Below, piece by piece: positions 47,148 through 58,545 of a stretch of DNA of 64,000 nt. How positions within the stretch are numbered: position 1 is the stretch's first letter; each line of letters opens with the position of its first letter. Under the pieces are notes generated by a model. It saw only the letters and a program-made list of their open reading frames with translations, ran no database searches and was not told where the DNA came from. Source of the stretch: Vibrio sp. FE10 (GTDB lineage Bacteria > Pseudomonadota > Gammaproteobacteria > Enterobacterales > Vibrionaceae); the NCBI RefSeq assembly GCF_030297155.1, contig NZ_AP028067.1, positions 2,790,001-2,854,000 on the forward strand, in the 5' to 3' direction. The translations under genes were made by a program, and so were the position numbers.

Positions 47148-48734
47148 ATGGAACTTATATTAATATCCACTGCGTTTATTGCAGGATTTATTGCTTTAAA
47201 GTGTCACCTCCCCCCATTGGTCGGCTTTTTGGTCGCAGGCTTCGGGCTTTTTGCTCTGGGCTTTGAAACCAATGACACCATCATTACTTTGGCTGATCTA
47301 GGTGTCACCCTACTCCTCTTTACTATTGGCTTAAAACTCGATATTAAAACCCTACTCTCTAAAGAGATCTGGGCTGGCGCTACAATCCACAACCTTTTAT
47401 CCACTCTGTTTTTTGCGGTCGCTCTGTTTGGTTTTAAATTCCTAGGAATTTCCTCGTTGGCTGCCATGTCAATGGAACAGATCGTCCTACTCGGATTTGC
47501 CCTCTCATTCTCTAGTACTGTATTCGCAGTGAAGTCTCTGCAAGAGAAAGGGGAAATGAATGCAACCTACGGAACGTTAGCGATTGGTATTCTGGTCATG
47601 CAGGATATCTTTGCCGTGGTCTTCTTAACTGCCTCGACAGGCAAAATTCCAGAATGGTATGCCATCGCACTATTCGCTTTACCATTCTGTCGTCCGTTGT
47701 TCTACAAAGTCCTCGATTGGGTTGGTCACGGCGAAATGTTGGTGCTGTTCGGCATTTTCTTCACATTGGTCGTCGGTGCAGGCTTATTCCAGTTTGTAGG
47801 GGTTAAACCAGATCTAGGTGCTCTGATCTTAGGTATGTTGCTAGCCGGTCACCCAAAAGCTTCAGAGCTGTCGAAATCGCTGTTTAACCTCAAAGAGCTT
47901 TTCCTTGTTTGCTTCTTCTTGAATATTGGATTATCCGAGCAACCTACCATTCAAGGCTTTATGCTAGCAGTCTTGTTCTTATTATTACTGCCAGTGAAAG
48001 GCGTTCTTTACTTCTTAGTACTTAACCGCTTTAAGTTCCGAGTTCGAACATCTCTACTCACTTCACTATCACTGTTTAACTACAGTGAATTTGGCCTCAT
48101 TGTTGGTGGCCTTGCCTTTAAGATGGGTTGGATGTCTGGTGATATCTTGGTTGCCGTGGCTATTGCGGTTTCGCTGTCGTTCTTGATCGCTGCACCTCTA
48201 AACCGAGCGGGTCATAAGCTTTATCAACAATCTGGTAAATGGTTAAAAGAACATGCCGCAGAAAAGCTTCACCAACGTGATAAACGAATTGACCCAGGTC
48301 GTGCTCAGGTTCTGATTCTTGGTATGGGACGCATTGGTACTGGTGCCTACGATGAGCTACGTTCACGCTACGGCAAAGTGAGCTTAGGGGTCGAGGTTCG
48401 TGAAGAAGCGGCACATAACCATAGAAGCCATGGAAGAAACGTAATTTCTGGTGATGCGACTGACCCTGATTTCTGGGAACGCATCCTAGATACAGCAAAC
48501 GTAAAGCTGGTGATCTTAGCAATGCCTCATCACCAAGGTAATCAAACCGCTTTAGAGCAATTGAAGTCACGTAACTTTAAAGGCCAAATTGCCGCGATTG
48601 CTGAATACCCAGATCAACTCGAAACATTGAAAGAAAACGGTGTCGATGCAGCCTTTAATATTTATAGCGAAGCAGGTAGCGGTTTTGCTCGCCACGTTTG
48701 TGAGCAGTTAAACCCAAACATCAGTAAAATCTAG
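47148..48734 (+). CDS. KefB/YbaL-type cation:proton antiporter (CPA2) with TrkA-N domain
   Basis: A 528-residue inner-membrane antiporter. The membrane domain (about 1-355) has around 12 helices with CPA2 landmarks: TIGLKLDI, LGFALSFSSTVFAVKSLQEKG, GILVMQDIFAVVFL and NYSEFGLIVGGLAF. The C-terminal TrkA-N domain starts with QVLILGMGRIGTGAYDEL (GxGxxG) and may bind NAD(H). It most likely exchanges K+ or Na+ for H+. No glutathione-binding residues can be confirmed, so I do not call it KefB proper. Confidence 0.9.
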   Translation: MELILISTAFIAGFIALKCHLPPLVGFLVAGFGLFALGFETNDTIITLADLGVTLLLFTIGLKLDIKTLLSKEIWAGATIHNLLSTLFFAVALFGFKFLGISSLAAMSMEQIVLLGFALSFSSTVFAVKSLQEKGEMNATYGTLAIGILVMQDIFAVVFLTASTGKIPEWYAIALFALPFCRPLFYKVLDWVGHGEMLVLFGIFFTLVVGAGLFQFVGVKPDLGALILGMLLAGHPKASELSKSLFNLKELFLVCFFLNIGLSEQPTIQGFMLAVLFLLLLPVKGVLYFLVLNRFKFRVRTSLLTSLSLFNYSEFGLIVGGLAFKMGWMSGDILVAVAIAVSLSFLIAAPLNRAGHKLYQQSGKWLKEHAAEKLHQRDKRIDPGRAQVLILGMGRIGTGAYDELRSRYGKVSLGVEVREEAAHNHRSHGRNVISGDATDPDFWERILDTANVKLVILAMPHHQGNQTALEQLKSRNFKGQIAAIAEYPDQLETLKENGVDAAFNIYSEAGSGFARHVCEQLNPNISKI

Positions 48735-48754
48735 TCCTAAACATTGTCTCGTTA

Positions 48755-48797
48755 ACCTCTCAAAATTGCTGTTCTTTTGCACTTTTGAGAGGTTTTT
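48755..48797 (+). terminator. Terminator after the antiporter gene
   Basis: AACCTCTCAAAA and TTTTGAGAGGTT form a 12-bp stem around a 16-base loop, followed by TTTG. Confidence 0.75.
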
Positions 48798-48968
48798 GTT
48801 TAAAAAACCAACCACAATTAGACACCACTCACCAAAACCACGTTAAAATTAGATAATTTCTAACAGAAACCCCTTTATATTATTTTTTTGCTCACATTCG
48901 GTTGCTTTTTTTAGCCAGAATGGCAAATTGAATACAGTTGATTTAGAAATTATTTAAAAGGAAGTTCT

Positions 48969-50633
48969 ATGTGTTCAGTATTTGGCATTCTCGACATTAA
49001 AAGTGATGCCGCAGCACTTCGCCCTATTGCTTTAGAAATGTCTAAAAAGCTTCGTCACCGTGGCCCAGACTGGTCTGGTATCTATGCCGGTGAAAAAGCC
49101 ATTCTTGCTCACGAGCGTCTAGCTATCGTCGGCCTAAACAGTGGTGCTCAACCACTATATAGCCAAGACAAGAAACACATTCTTGCAGTTAATGGTGAAA
49201 TCTATAACCACAAAGAACTTCGCGCACGCTATGAAGATAAGTACCAGTTCCAGACTGACTCTGATTGTGAAGTCATTCTTGCGCTTTACCAAGAAATGGG
49301 TGCCGACCTTTTAGAAGAACTTAACGGTATTTTCGCTTTCGTTTTATACGACGAAGAAAAAGATGAATACCTAGTGGGCCGTGACCACATCGGTATCATC
49401 CCGCTTTACCAAGGCTACGATGAGCACGGTAACTATTACGTAGCTTCAGAAATGAAAGCACTCGTTCCTGTGTGTAAGACGATCAGTGAGTTCCCTCCTG
49501 GTAGCTTCTACTCTTCAAAAGATGCAGAGCCTCAACGCTACTACATCCGCGATTGGAACGAATACGCAGCCGTTCAAGGCAACAGCACAAGCAAAGAAGA
49601 GCTGACTGAAGCGCTAGAAGCTGCGGTTAAGCGTCAACTAATGACTGACGTGCCTTACGGTGTACTTCTATCTGGTGGTCTTGATTCATCAATCACATCT
49701 GCTGTTGCTAAACGTTTTGCGGCAATGCGTATTGAAGATGATGAGCAATCTGAAGCTTGGTGGCCGCAACTGCACTCATTTGCTGTTGGTTTAGAAAACG
49801 CGCCTGATCTGATCGCTGCTCGTGAAGTTGCTGATAAGATTGGTACCGTACACCACGAGATGACTTACACCATTCAGGAAGGCTTAGATGCAATCCGTGA
49901 TGTTATCTACCACATTGAAACTTATGATGTAACGACCATCCGTGCTTCAACGCCGATGTACTTGCTTGCTCGTAAGATCAAAGCAATGGGTATCAAGATG
50001 GTACTTTCTGGTGAGGGTGCTGATGAAATCTTTGGTGGTTACCTGTACTTCCACAAAGCACCAAACGCGAAAGAGTTCCACGAAGAAACTGTGCGTAAAC
50101 TTCTTGCTTTAAGCATGTTTGATTGTGCTCGTGCGAACAAATCGTTGGCTGCATGGGGTGTAGAAGGCCGAGTACCATTCTTGGATAAAGAGTTTATCGA
50201 CGTCGCTATGCGTCTAAACCCTGAAGACAAGATGTGTGGCAACGGTAAGATGGAGAAACACATCCTACGTGAGTGTTTTGAAGACTACCTACCAGACTCA
50301 ATCGCATGGCGTCAAAAAGAGCAATTCTCTGACGGCGTAGGCTACGATTGGATTGATACGCTGAAAGCAACCGCTGAAGACAAAGTAACGGATAAACAGA
50401 TGGAAACGGCTCAATTCCGCTTCCCTTACAACACGCCAACGACGAAAGAAGGCTACGCTTACCGTGAGATCTTTGAGGAGTTATTCCCTCTAGAATCAGC
50501 GGCAGAGTGTGTTCCTGGTGGTCCTTCTGTTGCATGTTCATCAGCAAAAGCCATTGAATGGGATGAGTCATTCAAAAACTGTGTTGACCCATCAGGTCGT
50601 GCGGTACAAGCTGTTCACAACGACTCTTACTAG
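48969..50633 (+). CDS. asnB: Asparagine synthase B (glutamine-hydrolysing)
   Basis: Makes asparagine from aspartate, ATP and glutamine. The 554 residues equal E. coli AsnB. The N-terminal nucleophile is Cys2 (MCSVFGIL), the glutaminase residues are in LRHRGPDWSG and the synthetase PP-loop SGGLDSS starts at 235. It stands alone between two terminators. Confidence 0.97.
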   Translation: MCSVFGILDIKSDAAALRPIALEMSKKLRHRGPDWSGIYAGEKAILAHERLAIVGLNSGAQPLYSQDKKHILAVNGEIYNHKELRARYEDKYQFQTDSDCEVILALYQEMGADLLEELNGIFAFVLYDEEKDEYLVGRDHIGIIPLYQGYDEHGNYYVASEMKALVPVCKTISEFPPGSFYSSKDAEPQRYYIRDWNEYAAVQGNSTSKEELTEALEAAVKRQLMTDVPYGVLLSGGLDSSITSAVAKRFAAMRIEDDEQSEAWWPQLHSFAVGLENAPDLIAAREVADKIGTVHHEMTYTIQEGLDAIRDVIYHIETYDVTTIRASTPMYLLARKIKAMGIKMVLSGEGADEIFGGYLYFHKAPNAKEFHEETVRKLLALSMFDCARANKSLAAWGVEGRVPFLDKEFIDVAMRLNPEDKMCGNGKMEKHILRECFEDYLPDSIAWRQKEQFSDGVGYDWIDTLKATAEDKVTDKQMETAQFRFPYNTPTTKEGYAYREIFEELFPLESAAECVPGGPSVACSSAKAIEWDESFKNCVDPSGRAVQAVHNDSY

Positions 50634-50654
50634 GTCGTTAGGTACATCAAAAAC

Positions 50655-50682
50655 AAAAAAGGCGCATGATGCGCCTTTTTTT
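50655..50682. terminator. Bidirectional terminator between asnB and rfaH
   Basis: AAAAAAGGCGC and GCGCCTTTTTT form a perfect 11-bp stem around ATGAT. Confidence 0.9.
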
Positions 50683-50705
50683 AAGCCTGTTTTTTATTGC
50701 TGCAC

Positions 50706-51212
50706 TTATGCATGAGCTTGTAGCGCTCCGTTCTCTATGCTGATCGGCACAACTTGACTGATCATCTTAACGAGCATAATAGAGCGTGCTTCTCCATCCT
50801 TTTGATGGAAAATAGCCTCTACCCCAGCAAACTGACCACTATTAATTTTGACCACTTGCCCTGATTCAAACTCAACATAGCACTCTTCAGGTTCATCTTC
50901 GCAACACTTCTCAAACTCTTTCAGTTCATACACTAAGTCGCCTTGGACTTCGTGTGGCCTTGCGCCAAACTTAATAAAATCGACGACACCACGCGTTGAA
51001 CGAACAGTAGTAAAACTTGGACCTTGTTCGTAATCAAAGCGTACAAAGATGTAAGATGGGAATAGCGGTTCTTTGACCTGCTTCTTTTTCCCTCTAACGA
51101 CCTTCTTAACATCGATTTGAGGATAAAAGCACTCTACCCCCTGATTCTCTAAGTGTTGTTGAGCACGCTTCTGATCACCGCGCTTACAATAAAGTAAATA
51201 CCAACGTTTCAT
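50706..51212 (-). CDS. rfaH: Transcription antitermination protein RfaH
   Basis: A NusG paralogue that loads onto RNA polymerase at ops sites and prevents pausing and termination in long surface-polysaccharide operons. The start WYLLYCKRGDQKRAQQHLEN and PLFPSYIFVRF are diagnostic for RfaH. The C-terminal KOW region follows at about 115-168. I use the ATG at 51212, which gives the family N-terminus MKRWYLLYCKRG (168 residues). An ATG four codons upstream (51224) is equally open, and neither has a clear ribosome site. Confidence 0.92.
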   Translation of the reverse strand: MKRWYLLYCKRGDQKRAQQHLENQGVECFYPQIDVKKVVRGKKKQVKEPLFPSYIFVRFDYEQGPSFTTVRSTRGVVDFIKFGARPHEVQGDLVYELKEFEKCCEDEPEECYVEFESGQVVKINSGQFAGVEAIFHQKDGEARSIMLVKMISQVVPISIENGALQAHA

Positions 51213-51224
51213 TTTACTAGCCAT

Positions 51225-51714
51225 TTTCTATTTTGGGACATATTACCACAAGCCTAAAACGGTTAATCACCGTTAATAAAATGAATCCTGATAAGCAATA
51301 AATTATGCGTAACAGACCAACTTATCAACAAAAAGCCATAAGGACAAAAAGTGGTTAAGCATTGTACAGGGAACATTTACAGATAAAAAGACGCATTGTT
51401 GTAAGCCTATGTATGCTACACACATAAAGAACACCATGCTATTTATTTTTAAAAACCATCCAGCAAGCCAATGAATTCAATCATTAGCATTCGATAATTC
51501 TTTCAAAGAGAACATTATGCGCTCAACTCAAAACTGGAAAATTAGTTTGCAGCACGCATTATCTGGGTAACATTTCCAATAAAAACCCATATTTTCATAA
51601 ACTTATAAAAAATAAGTTATCGTGACCATAAAAGACGGCTATTACAGATGGTTATTCCACTCTGTATACATAAGTGACTATAAAATCTTTTAATACCTAA
51701 AATTAGTAAAACTT
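51225..51714. other. rfaH-peptide transporter divergent intergenic region
   Basis: A 490-bp AT-rich spacer that must contain both promoters. A 17-codon frame at 51517-51570 has a fair ribosome site but no other support. I see no repeats, operators or terminators I can name. Confidence 0.4.
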
Positions 51715-53100
51715 ATGCCAAGCAATCACAACATATTTGGCCACCCTAGAGGCCTATTTCTACTTTTTAGCACCGAGCTATGGGAACGTTTCTCCTACTA
51801 TGCAATGCGTGCAATTCTTGTTTTATTTCTTACCGATACCACTATCAATGGTGGTCTTGGTTGGTCAACAAAAGATGCCCTCGATCTTTATGGTATCTAC
51901 ACAGGTTTAGTCTATATCACGCCATTAATCGGCGGCTGGCTTGCCGATAACTACTTAGGACAACGTAAATCGATCCTAGTAGGCGGTGTATTAATGGCAC
52001 TAGGTCAATTTACGCTCGCTCTTCCTAACGGCGCGATTGGCTTAGACCAAGTAAATGCTCTTTATCTAGGTTTAGCACTGCTTATCAGTGGTAACGGTAT
52101 GTTTAAACCAAACATCTCGACCATGGTTGGCGACCTATACCAAGAAGGTGACAACCGACGTGACGGCGCTTTCACCATTTTCTACATGGGCATCAACTTA
52201 GGCGCGCTACTGGGTGGCTTAATTTCAGGCGCTGCGGTCGACTCATTTGGTTGGAAAGCTGGCTTCTTAGCCGCTGGTATCGGTATGGTTATTAGCTTAG
52301 TTATGCAATTGACGATGGCTCAATCATGGTTAGGCAACATTGGCTCAGTACCTGCAGCTGCACGAGCGAAAGAGCTGAATAAATCGAAAGAGAAAACACC
52401 ACTGACCAAAGAAGAGTTCGACAGACTAAAAGTTATTCTGATTATGGGTCTGTTCGTGATTGTTTTCTGGGCTGGCTTTGAACAAGCTGGCGGTCTGATG
52501 AACATCTACACTCAGCAATATACTGACCGTATGATTGGTGGTTTTGAAGTTCCAGCTGCATGGTTCCAATCTCTGAACCCATTCTTCATCATCACCCTCG
52601 CACCTATCATTGCGGCATTTTGGGTCAAGCTTGGTAAGCGTGAACCAAACTCTCCTGTGAAATTTGCGATGGCTTTGTTCTTCCTAGCTCTTGGCTTTGT
52701 GTGCATGATGGGCGCAGTAATGGAGCAAGGTGGTGACCTAACAGTGAAAACATCAATGCTTTGGCTAGTCGGTGCTTTCTTCTTCCATACCCTTGGCGAG
52801 CTTTGTCTATCTCCTATTGGCCTGTCGTTGGTCACTAAGTTAGCTCCGCTTCGTCTAGCATCGTTAATGATGGGTGCATGGTTTGGCTTCAATGCCGTTG
52901 CTAACTACGTAGCTGGCCTTGTGGGTTCTCACGTTGGTGAGCTTGGCGCGATGTCTATCTTCGGTGGTATCGCAATTACGGCAACAATCAGTGGCGTCTT
53001 ACTGCTTCTTTGTGCTGGCAAACTTGTATCATGGATGCATGGCGTAGAAACCAACATGACGCTTGAAGCAGAGCCAAAAGCAGAAACTTCTGTTGCTTAA
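51715..53100 (+). CDS. Proton-dependent oligopeptide transporter (POT/PTR2)
   Basis: A 461-residue MFS di/tripeptide:H+ symporter with 12-14 predicted helices. Diagnostic motifs are ELWERFSYYAMRAILVLFL (ExxERF type), PLIGGWLADNYLGQRKSI and FHTLGELCLSPIGLSLVTKL. It is similar to E. coli DtpA-D, but the paralogue cannot be assigned. It ends in a strong terminator shared with hemH. Confidence 0.93.
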   Translation: MPSNHNIFGHPRGLFLLFSTELWERFSYYAMRAILVLFLTDTTINGGLGWSTKDALDLYGIYTGLVYITPLIGGWLADNYLGQRKSILVGGVLMALGQFTLALPNGAIGLDQVNALYLGLALLISGNGMFKPNISTMVGDLYQEGDNRRDGAFTIFYMGINLGALLGGLISGAAVDSFGWKAGFLAAGIGMVISLVMQLTMAQSWLGNIGSVPAAARAKELNKSKEKTPLTKEEFDRLKVILIMGLFVIVFWAGFEQAGGLMNIYTQQYTDRMIGGFEVPAAWFQSLNPFFIITLAPIIAAFWVKLGKREPNSPVKFAMALFFLALGFVCMMGAVMEQGGDLTVKTSMLWLVGAFFFHTLGELCLSPIGLSLVTKLAPLRLASLMMGAWFGFNAVANYVAGLVGSHVGELGAMSIFGGIAITATISGVLLLLCAGKLVSWMHGVETNMTLEAEPKAETSVA

Positions 53101-53135
53101 TAGCTAGATCTATTTCAAGAAGAAACATCAAGATC

Positions 53136-53166
53136 AAAAAGGGCTGCTCAATGAGCAGCCCTTTTT
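53136..53166. terminator. Bidirectional terminator between the peptide transporter and hemH
   Basis: AAAAAGGGCTGCTCA and TGAGCAGCCCTTTTT form a 14-15-bp near-perfect stem. Confidence 0.9.
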
Positions 53167-53191
53167 ATTATCTATTCAATCGACATATCAA

Positions 53192-54154
53192 TTAGCGATG
53201 AAGCGCCACTAGTTCAGCCATCATGTCGATGTGTGAGTCTCTGTCGTTGAGACACATAATGTAGCGAAAGTCAGAACCACCAGCATCAATGAACGTCTCT
53301 TTACACTGGTCTGAAATCTCTTCTAACGTTTCTAAACAATCCACTGAGAATGCAGGCGCCATAATATCGATCTTCTTGATGCCTTTACTTGGAAGCGTTT
53401 CAAGCGTTTCGTCGGTATAAGGCTTCAACCACTCCTCACGACCAAATCGAGATTGGTATGTCATGGTGATGTCTTCCGTGGATAACCCTAACTCCGCAGC
53501 AAGCAATTTAGTCGTCGCTTCACAATGTTGAGGGTAGATATCGCCTTCATCGGCTAACCTTTTCGGGATACCGTGGAACGAACACACCAAATGATCGCCT
53601 CTGCCATTTTCTTCCCAATGGCTACGAACACTTTCAGCCAATGCTTTCGCATAACTAGGGTGAGAGTAATAATCTCGAATAAAGCGATAGCTCGGGATAA
53701 CAGGCATTTGTTTGAAGGCTTTAGTTAAGCCATCAGAAACGGCCGCTGTCGTTGTACCCGAATACTGAGGGTATAAAGGCAACACGATGATGTCTTCAAC
53801 GCCCTGCTCCATTAATTGCTCAACGCCGGTTTTAAGGCTTGGGTTGCCGTAGGTCATTCCCAATGCAACAGGCATCTGTAATTTTGCTTGTAGCTTTTCA
53901 GCTTGTCTCTGCGAATAAACAAGCAGTGGTGAGCCTTCATCCATCCAAACAGACTGATAAAGCTTAGCCACTTTAGGTGCTCGAATCGGTAGAATCACCC
54001 CATGTAAAATAGGACACCAAAGCCAGCGAGTTAAGTTTACCACTCGTTTATCGTGTAAAAACTCACTTAAAAATCGGCGAACGCCAACTGGAGTCGCGGT
54101 ATCTGGTGTTCCTAGGTTAACCAGTAAAACGCCCTGCTTTTTATTATTTTCCAT
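53192..54154 (-). CDS. hemH: Ferrochelatase
   Basis: Inserts Fe(II) into protoporphyrin IX, the last step of heme synthesis. The 320 residues equal E. coli HemH. Visible are [26 protein letters not shown] and the catalytic histidine H194 in [12 protein letters not shown]. It lies downstream of adk on the same strand, the usual vibrio and enteric order, with the adk terminator between. Confidence 0.97.
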   Translation of the reverse strand: MENNKKQGVLLVNLGTPDTATPVGVRRFLSEFLHDKRVVNLTRWLWCPILHGVILPIRAPKVAKLYQSVWMDEGSPLLVYSQRQAEKLQAKLQMPVALGMTYGNPSLKTGVEQLMEQGVEDIIVLPLYPQYSGTTTAAVSDGLTKAFKQMPVIPSYRFIRDYYSHPSYAKALAESVRSHWEENGRGDHLVCSFHGIPKRLADEGDIYPQHCEATTKLLAAELGLSTEDITMTYQSRFGREEWLKPYTDETLETLPSKGIKKIDIMAPAFSVDCLETLEEISDQCKETFIDAGGSDFRYIMCLNDRDSHIDMMAELVALHR

Positions 54155-54364
54155 AGCTACCTGAGACCAATGTGTGATTTTCTGGAACGTAATATACTAA
54201 TCTGCATAAGTTTAAGATCATTGTTACGCAACTAAATTTAAGAATAGTCGTTCTTAACCTGAGTTATCGCAACATCACTTTGATCGTTAGCCGCGCGAAT
54301 CTAAGCCGTAGCGCGGAAATTATGCACAATCGATTTATCTAGATTGGTATATGACTAAAAATTG

Positions 54365-54394
54365 AAACAAAAAAAGCGACCTTAAAGGTCGCTT
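54365..54394 (-). terminator. adk terminator
   Basis: AAGCGACC and GGTCGCTT flank TTTAA. On the minus strand the stem is followed by TTTTTGTTTC. Confidence 0.88.
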
Positions 54395-54430
54395 CCAATA
54401 TATCAAATTCTAAAACTGGCTGTTAGCCAA

Positions 54431-55463
<1,033 letters not shown>

Positions 55464-57368
55464 CTAACGTTTTGTCAGTAGTTCGTTGATTGCACCTAAG
55501 AATTGTGACGGATCTTCCATTGAGCCCTTTTCAGCAAGCATAGCCTGGCCAAGTAGTAGCTCAACCCAGCGACCAAACGCCTGTTCGTCCGCTTCATCAG
55601 CCATCTGCTTAACGAGCGCATGCTCAGGATTAATCTCAAAGATGTACTTAACTTCAGGAGCAGCTTGACCCGCCGCTTCTAGAAGTTTAGCCATTTGAGT
55701 ACCCATCTCGAAATCGTCGGTAACAACAACAGCTGGCGTGGTTGCTAGCTTGAATGTCGTGCGAACCTCTTTAACACGATCCCCAAGGTAAGTTTGAGTG
55801 CGATCAACAACAGACTTGAATTCTTCTTCCGTCTCTTTTTGCTTCTCTTTCTCTTCTTCACCTTCAAACTTACTTAGATCTAAGCCCGCTTTTGTGATCG
55901 ATTGGAACTGCTTACCGTCGAAGTCAGTAAGGTAATTCATCACATACTCATCAATACGATCGTACATGAGAACAACTTCGATGCCTTTCGCTTTGAACTG
56001 CTCTAAGTGAGGGCTGTTCTTAGCTGCAGCATAGCTGTCTGCTGTTAGGTAATAAATCTTGTCTTGACCTTCCTTCATACGTTCAACGTAAGAAACGAGG
56101 CTGATGGTTTGCTCAACAGAATCTTCTTCCGTTGACGAGAAACGAAGGAGACCAGCGATTTTTTCTTTGTTCGCCATGTCTTCTGCTGGGCCTTCTTTTA
56201 ATACTAGGCCGAACTCTTTCCAAAACTCCAAGTACTTGTCGTTGTCATTCTTCGCCATGCGCTCAAGCATCGTCAGCACACGCTTAGTACATGCACCACG
56301 AAGAGACTGAGTCACTTTGTTGTCTTGAAGAATTTCACGCGATACGTTGAGCGGCAGATCATTTGAGTCAATTAAGCCACGAACGAAACGCATGTAAGAT
56401 GGCATAAACTGCTCTGCATCATCCATGATGAATACACGCTGTACATAAAGCTTTAAGCCGCTCTTGTGGTCACGGTTCATCATATCCCAAGGTGCTTTAG
56501 CTGGGATGTAAAGCAAGCTGGTGTAATCGTTCTTACCTTCAACCTTGTTGTGGCTCCACGTTAGTGGATCTGCGAAGTCATGAGAAACGTGCTTGTAAAA
56601 CTCTTGGTACTCTTCTTTCTCGATATCAGATTTGTTACGAGTCCAAAGCGCTTGAGCTTTGTTGATCTGTTCCCAGTGCTTCTCTTCGGTGTCTTTACCT
56701 TCGTCATCTTTAACCGCAGTTAAGATAGAAACCGGGATGCCGATATGGTCAGAATATTTACCAATCACTTCACGTAAGCGCCACTCGTTTAAGAACTCTT
56801 TACCGTCTTCACGCATATGAAGAATGATGTCAGTACCACGAGATTCTTTAGTGATGTCTTCAATGGTGTAGTCGCCTTCACCCGCTGAATGCCATTGTAC
56901 AGCTTCATCGCTTGCCAGGCCCGCAGCGCGAGTTCGAACAGTTACTGCATCTGCAACGATAAATGCAGAATAGAAACCAACGCCAAATTGGCCGATAAGC
57001 TGAGAGTCTTTGCTTTGGTCATCAGACAGCTTTGAGAAAAAGTCCGCCGTACCTGATTTAGCAATCGTGCCCAAATGCTCAATAACGTTGTCGCGGGTCA
57101 TGCCGATACCGTTATCAGAAATGGTCAGAGTGTTAGATTCTGCGTTGAATGACAACTTCACGCCTAAATCCGCATCGCCTTGATAAAGGTCGCCATTTGA
57201 TAGCGCTTGAAAACGAAGTTTGTCAGCCGCGTCAGATGCGTTAGAGATCAGCTCACGTAGGAAAATTTCTTTGTTTGAATACAGTGAGTGGATCATTAGA
57301 TGAAGTAGTTGTTTTACTTCAGATTGAAAGCCACGAGTCTCTTTATTTTGCGTTGCTGTTTCGCTCAT
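55464..57368 (-). CDS. htpG: Chaperone HtpG (Hsp90)
   Basis: A bacterial Hsp90, 634 residues. The ATPase start [18 protein letters not shown], nucleotide-lid region [16 protein letters not shown] and middle-domain arginine loop [19 protein letters not shown] are present. The ATG at 57368 follows GGAGT. The frame is open another 39 codons upstream, but that part crosses a clear heat-shock promoter and cannot be translated from its transcript. It is adjacent to and divergent from toxR, the standard Vibrio arrangement. Confidence 0.98.
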   Translation of the reverse strand: MSETATQNKETRGFQSEVKQLLHLMIHSLYSNKEIFLRELISNASDAADKLRFQALSNGDLYQGDADLGVKLSFNAESNTLTISDNGIGMTRDNVIEHLGTIAKSGTADFFSKLSDDQSKDSQLIGQFGVGFYSAFIVADAVTVRTRAAGLASDEAVQWHSAGEGDYTIEDITKESRGTDIILHMREDGKEFLNEWRLREVIGKYSDHIGIPVSILTAVKDDEGKDTEEKHWEQINKAQALWTRNKSDIEKEEYQEFYKHVSHDFADPLTWSHNKVEGKNDYTSLLYIPAKAPWDMMNRDHKSGLKLYVQRVFIMDDAEQFMPSYMRFVRGLIDSNDLPLNVSREILQDNKVTQSLRGACTKRVLTMLERMAKNDNDKYLEFWKEFGLVLKEGPAEDMANKEKIAGLLRFSSTEEDSVEQTISLVSYVERMKEGQDKIYYLTADSYAAAKNSPHLEQFKAKGIEVVLMYDRIDEYVMNYLTDFDGKQFQSITKAGLDLSKFEGEEEKEKQKETEEEFKSVVDRTQTYLGDRVKEVRTTFKLATTPAVVVTDDFEMGTQMAKLLEAAGQAAPEVKYIFEINPEHALVKQMADEADEQAFGRWVELLLGQAMLAEKGSMEDPSQFLGAINELLTKR

Positions 57369-57445
57369 TTTTACTCCAAAACATCTATACTTTATGTTGA
57401 ATACCAGAAGAGGCGTTACACAGGATACCACTCTTATGTTCATTA

Positions 57446-57473
57446 ACATGAGGATGACAAATGTAAATTCAAG
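57446..57473 (-). promoter_or_regulatory. Sigma-32 heat-shock promoter of htpG
   Basis: On the minus strand CTTGAAT, 13 bases, then CCTCATGT match the sigma-32 consensus CTTGAAA-N11-16-CCCCATNT at 6 of 7 and 6 of 7 defined positions. It is 78-105 bases before the htpG start codon. Confidence 0.75.
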
Positions 57474-57638
57474 GTCAAAAATCATAAAAACACTGTTTTT
57501 TTGATCTGTTTTTATTATCCTTGAGGCTGATAAATATAAAAGAACATAAAAGAAGCCATGATTTGGTGAAGAATGAACGGAACTTCACCTGAGATTTGTC
57601 TATTTCGCACCCAAAATCATCCAAAATAGAAGAATTCA

Positions 57639-58544
57639 ATGAGCAATATCGGCACAAAGTTTATTCTCGCACAACGGTTCGTATTCGACCCAAACAGCAA
57701 TTCACTTGTTGATCAGGCCAGCGACGGTGAAGTCGTACGCCTTGGTAGCAATGAAAGCCGCATTCTCCTGATGTTGTCAGAAAGACCCAATGAAGTTATC
57801 ACTCGTAACGAATTACACGAATATGTTTGGCGGGACCAAGGCTTTGAGGTGGACGACTCCAGCTTAACTCAAGCGGTATCGACACTCAGAAAAATGCTGA
57901 AAGACTCAACCAAGTCTCCAGAATTCGTAAAGACCGTGCCAAAGCGTGGCTACCAGTTTATCGCTTCTGTTGAACGTTCAGCGCCGCTTTCATCAAGCGA
58001 ACAGCCTGTTATGGCTGAAATCGTAGAAAGTGAGATGGAACCGACGTTAGCGTTTACTACAACAGCCGAAGAAGTGGTCACCGAGATGACCGAGTCAGAA
58101 CCTGTGGCTAAGGTTCAAGAGGCTAACTCTGAAGTAGAACCAAAAACTACGACCAACGTTGCCACGAGCAAAAGCAGCAATAAGTGGACAAGCTTTAGTA
58201 TTCTGCTCGCTGCGCTCATCATGCCAATTCTGGTATTAACGTTTACTAATCCAGCTGAATCCGAGTTCAAAACACTGGCTGAAGTGGATGGCGTGAAGGT
58301 TCAATCACCAGTTAACCACCCAGATCTCAGCAGTTGGCTTCCCGCGATAGAGAAGTGTGTATTACGTTACAACACCAATCACACTGGCATGCTAAAGCCA
58401 ACTGAGGTGATCGCAACAGGTGGACAAACCAACAACCTTGCCCTCAACTACATTCACCCGCAAGATTACTCGAGCGAAAACGTAACCCTAAGAATTTACG
58501 CAGACCAGTCGGATGTAAACGACATTTGTAACGGAGGTCAGTAA
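57639..58544 (+). CDS. toxR: Transmembrane transcriptional regulator ToxR
   Basis: A membrane-anchored regulator of outer-membrane porins and bile or pressure responses in vibrios. The 301 residues start with an OmpR-type winged helix (about 1-112; RLGSNESRILLMLSERPNEV, VDDSSLTQAVSTLRKMLKDS, TVPKRGYQFIA). A long acidic linker full of Glu and Thr leads to one membrane helix (183-203) and a periplasmic domain with two cysteines (C240, C297) that can pair, as in V. cholerae ToxR. toxS starts one base after the stop. Confidence 0.97.
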   Translation: MSNIGTKFILAQRFVFDPNSNSLVDQASDGEVVRLGSNESRILLMLSERPNEVITRNELHEYVWRDQGFEVDDSSLTQAVSTLRKMLKDSTKSPEFVKTVPKRGYQFIASVERSAPLSSSEQPVMAEIVESEMEPTLAFTTTAEEVVTEMTESEPVAKVQEANSEVEPKTTTNVATSKSSNKWTSFSILLAALIMPILVLTFTNPAESEFKTLAEVDGVKVQSPVNHPDLSSWLPAIEKCVLRYNTNHTGMLKPTEVIATGGQTNNLALNYIHPQDYSSENVTLRIYADQSDVNDICNGGQ

Positions 58545-58545
58545 C

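Noticed and set aside
51517..51570. 17-codon frame upstream of the peptide transporter as a leader peptide
   Set aside because: No terminator or antiterminator hairpins and no regulatory codon run follow it.
57369..57485. 39-codon N-terminal extension of htpG
   Set aside because: It overlaps the sigma-32 promoter, lacks a ribosome site and is absent from Hsp90 proteins.
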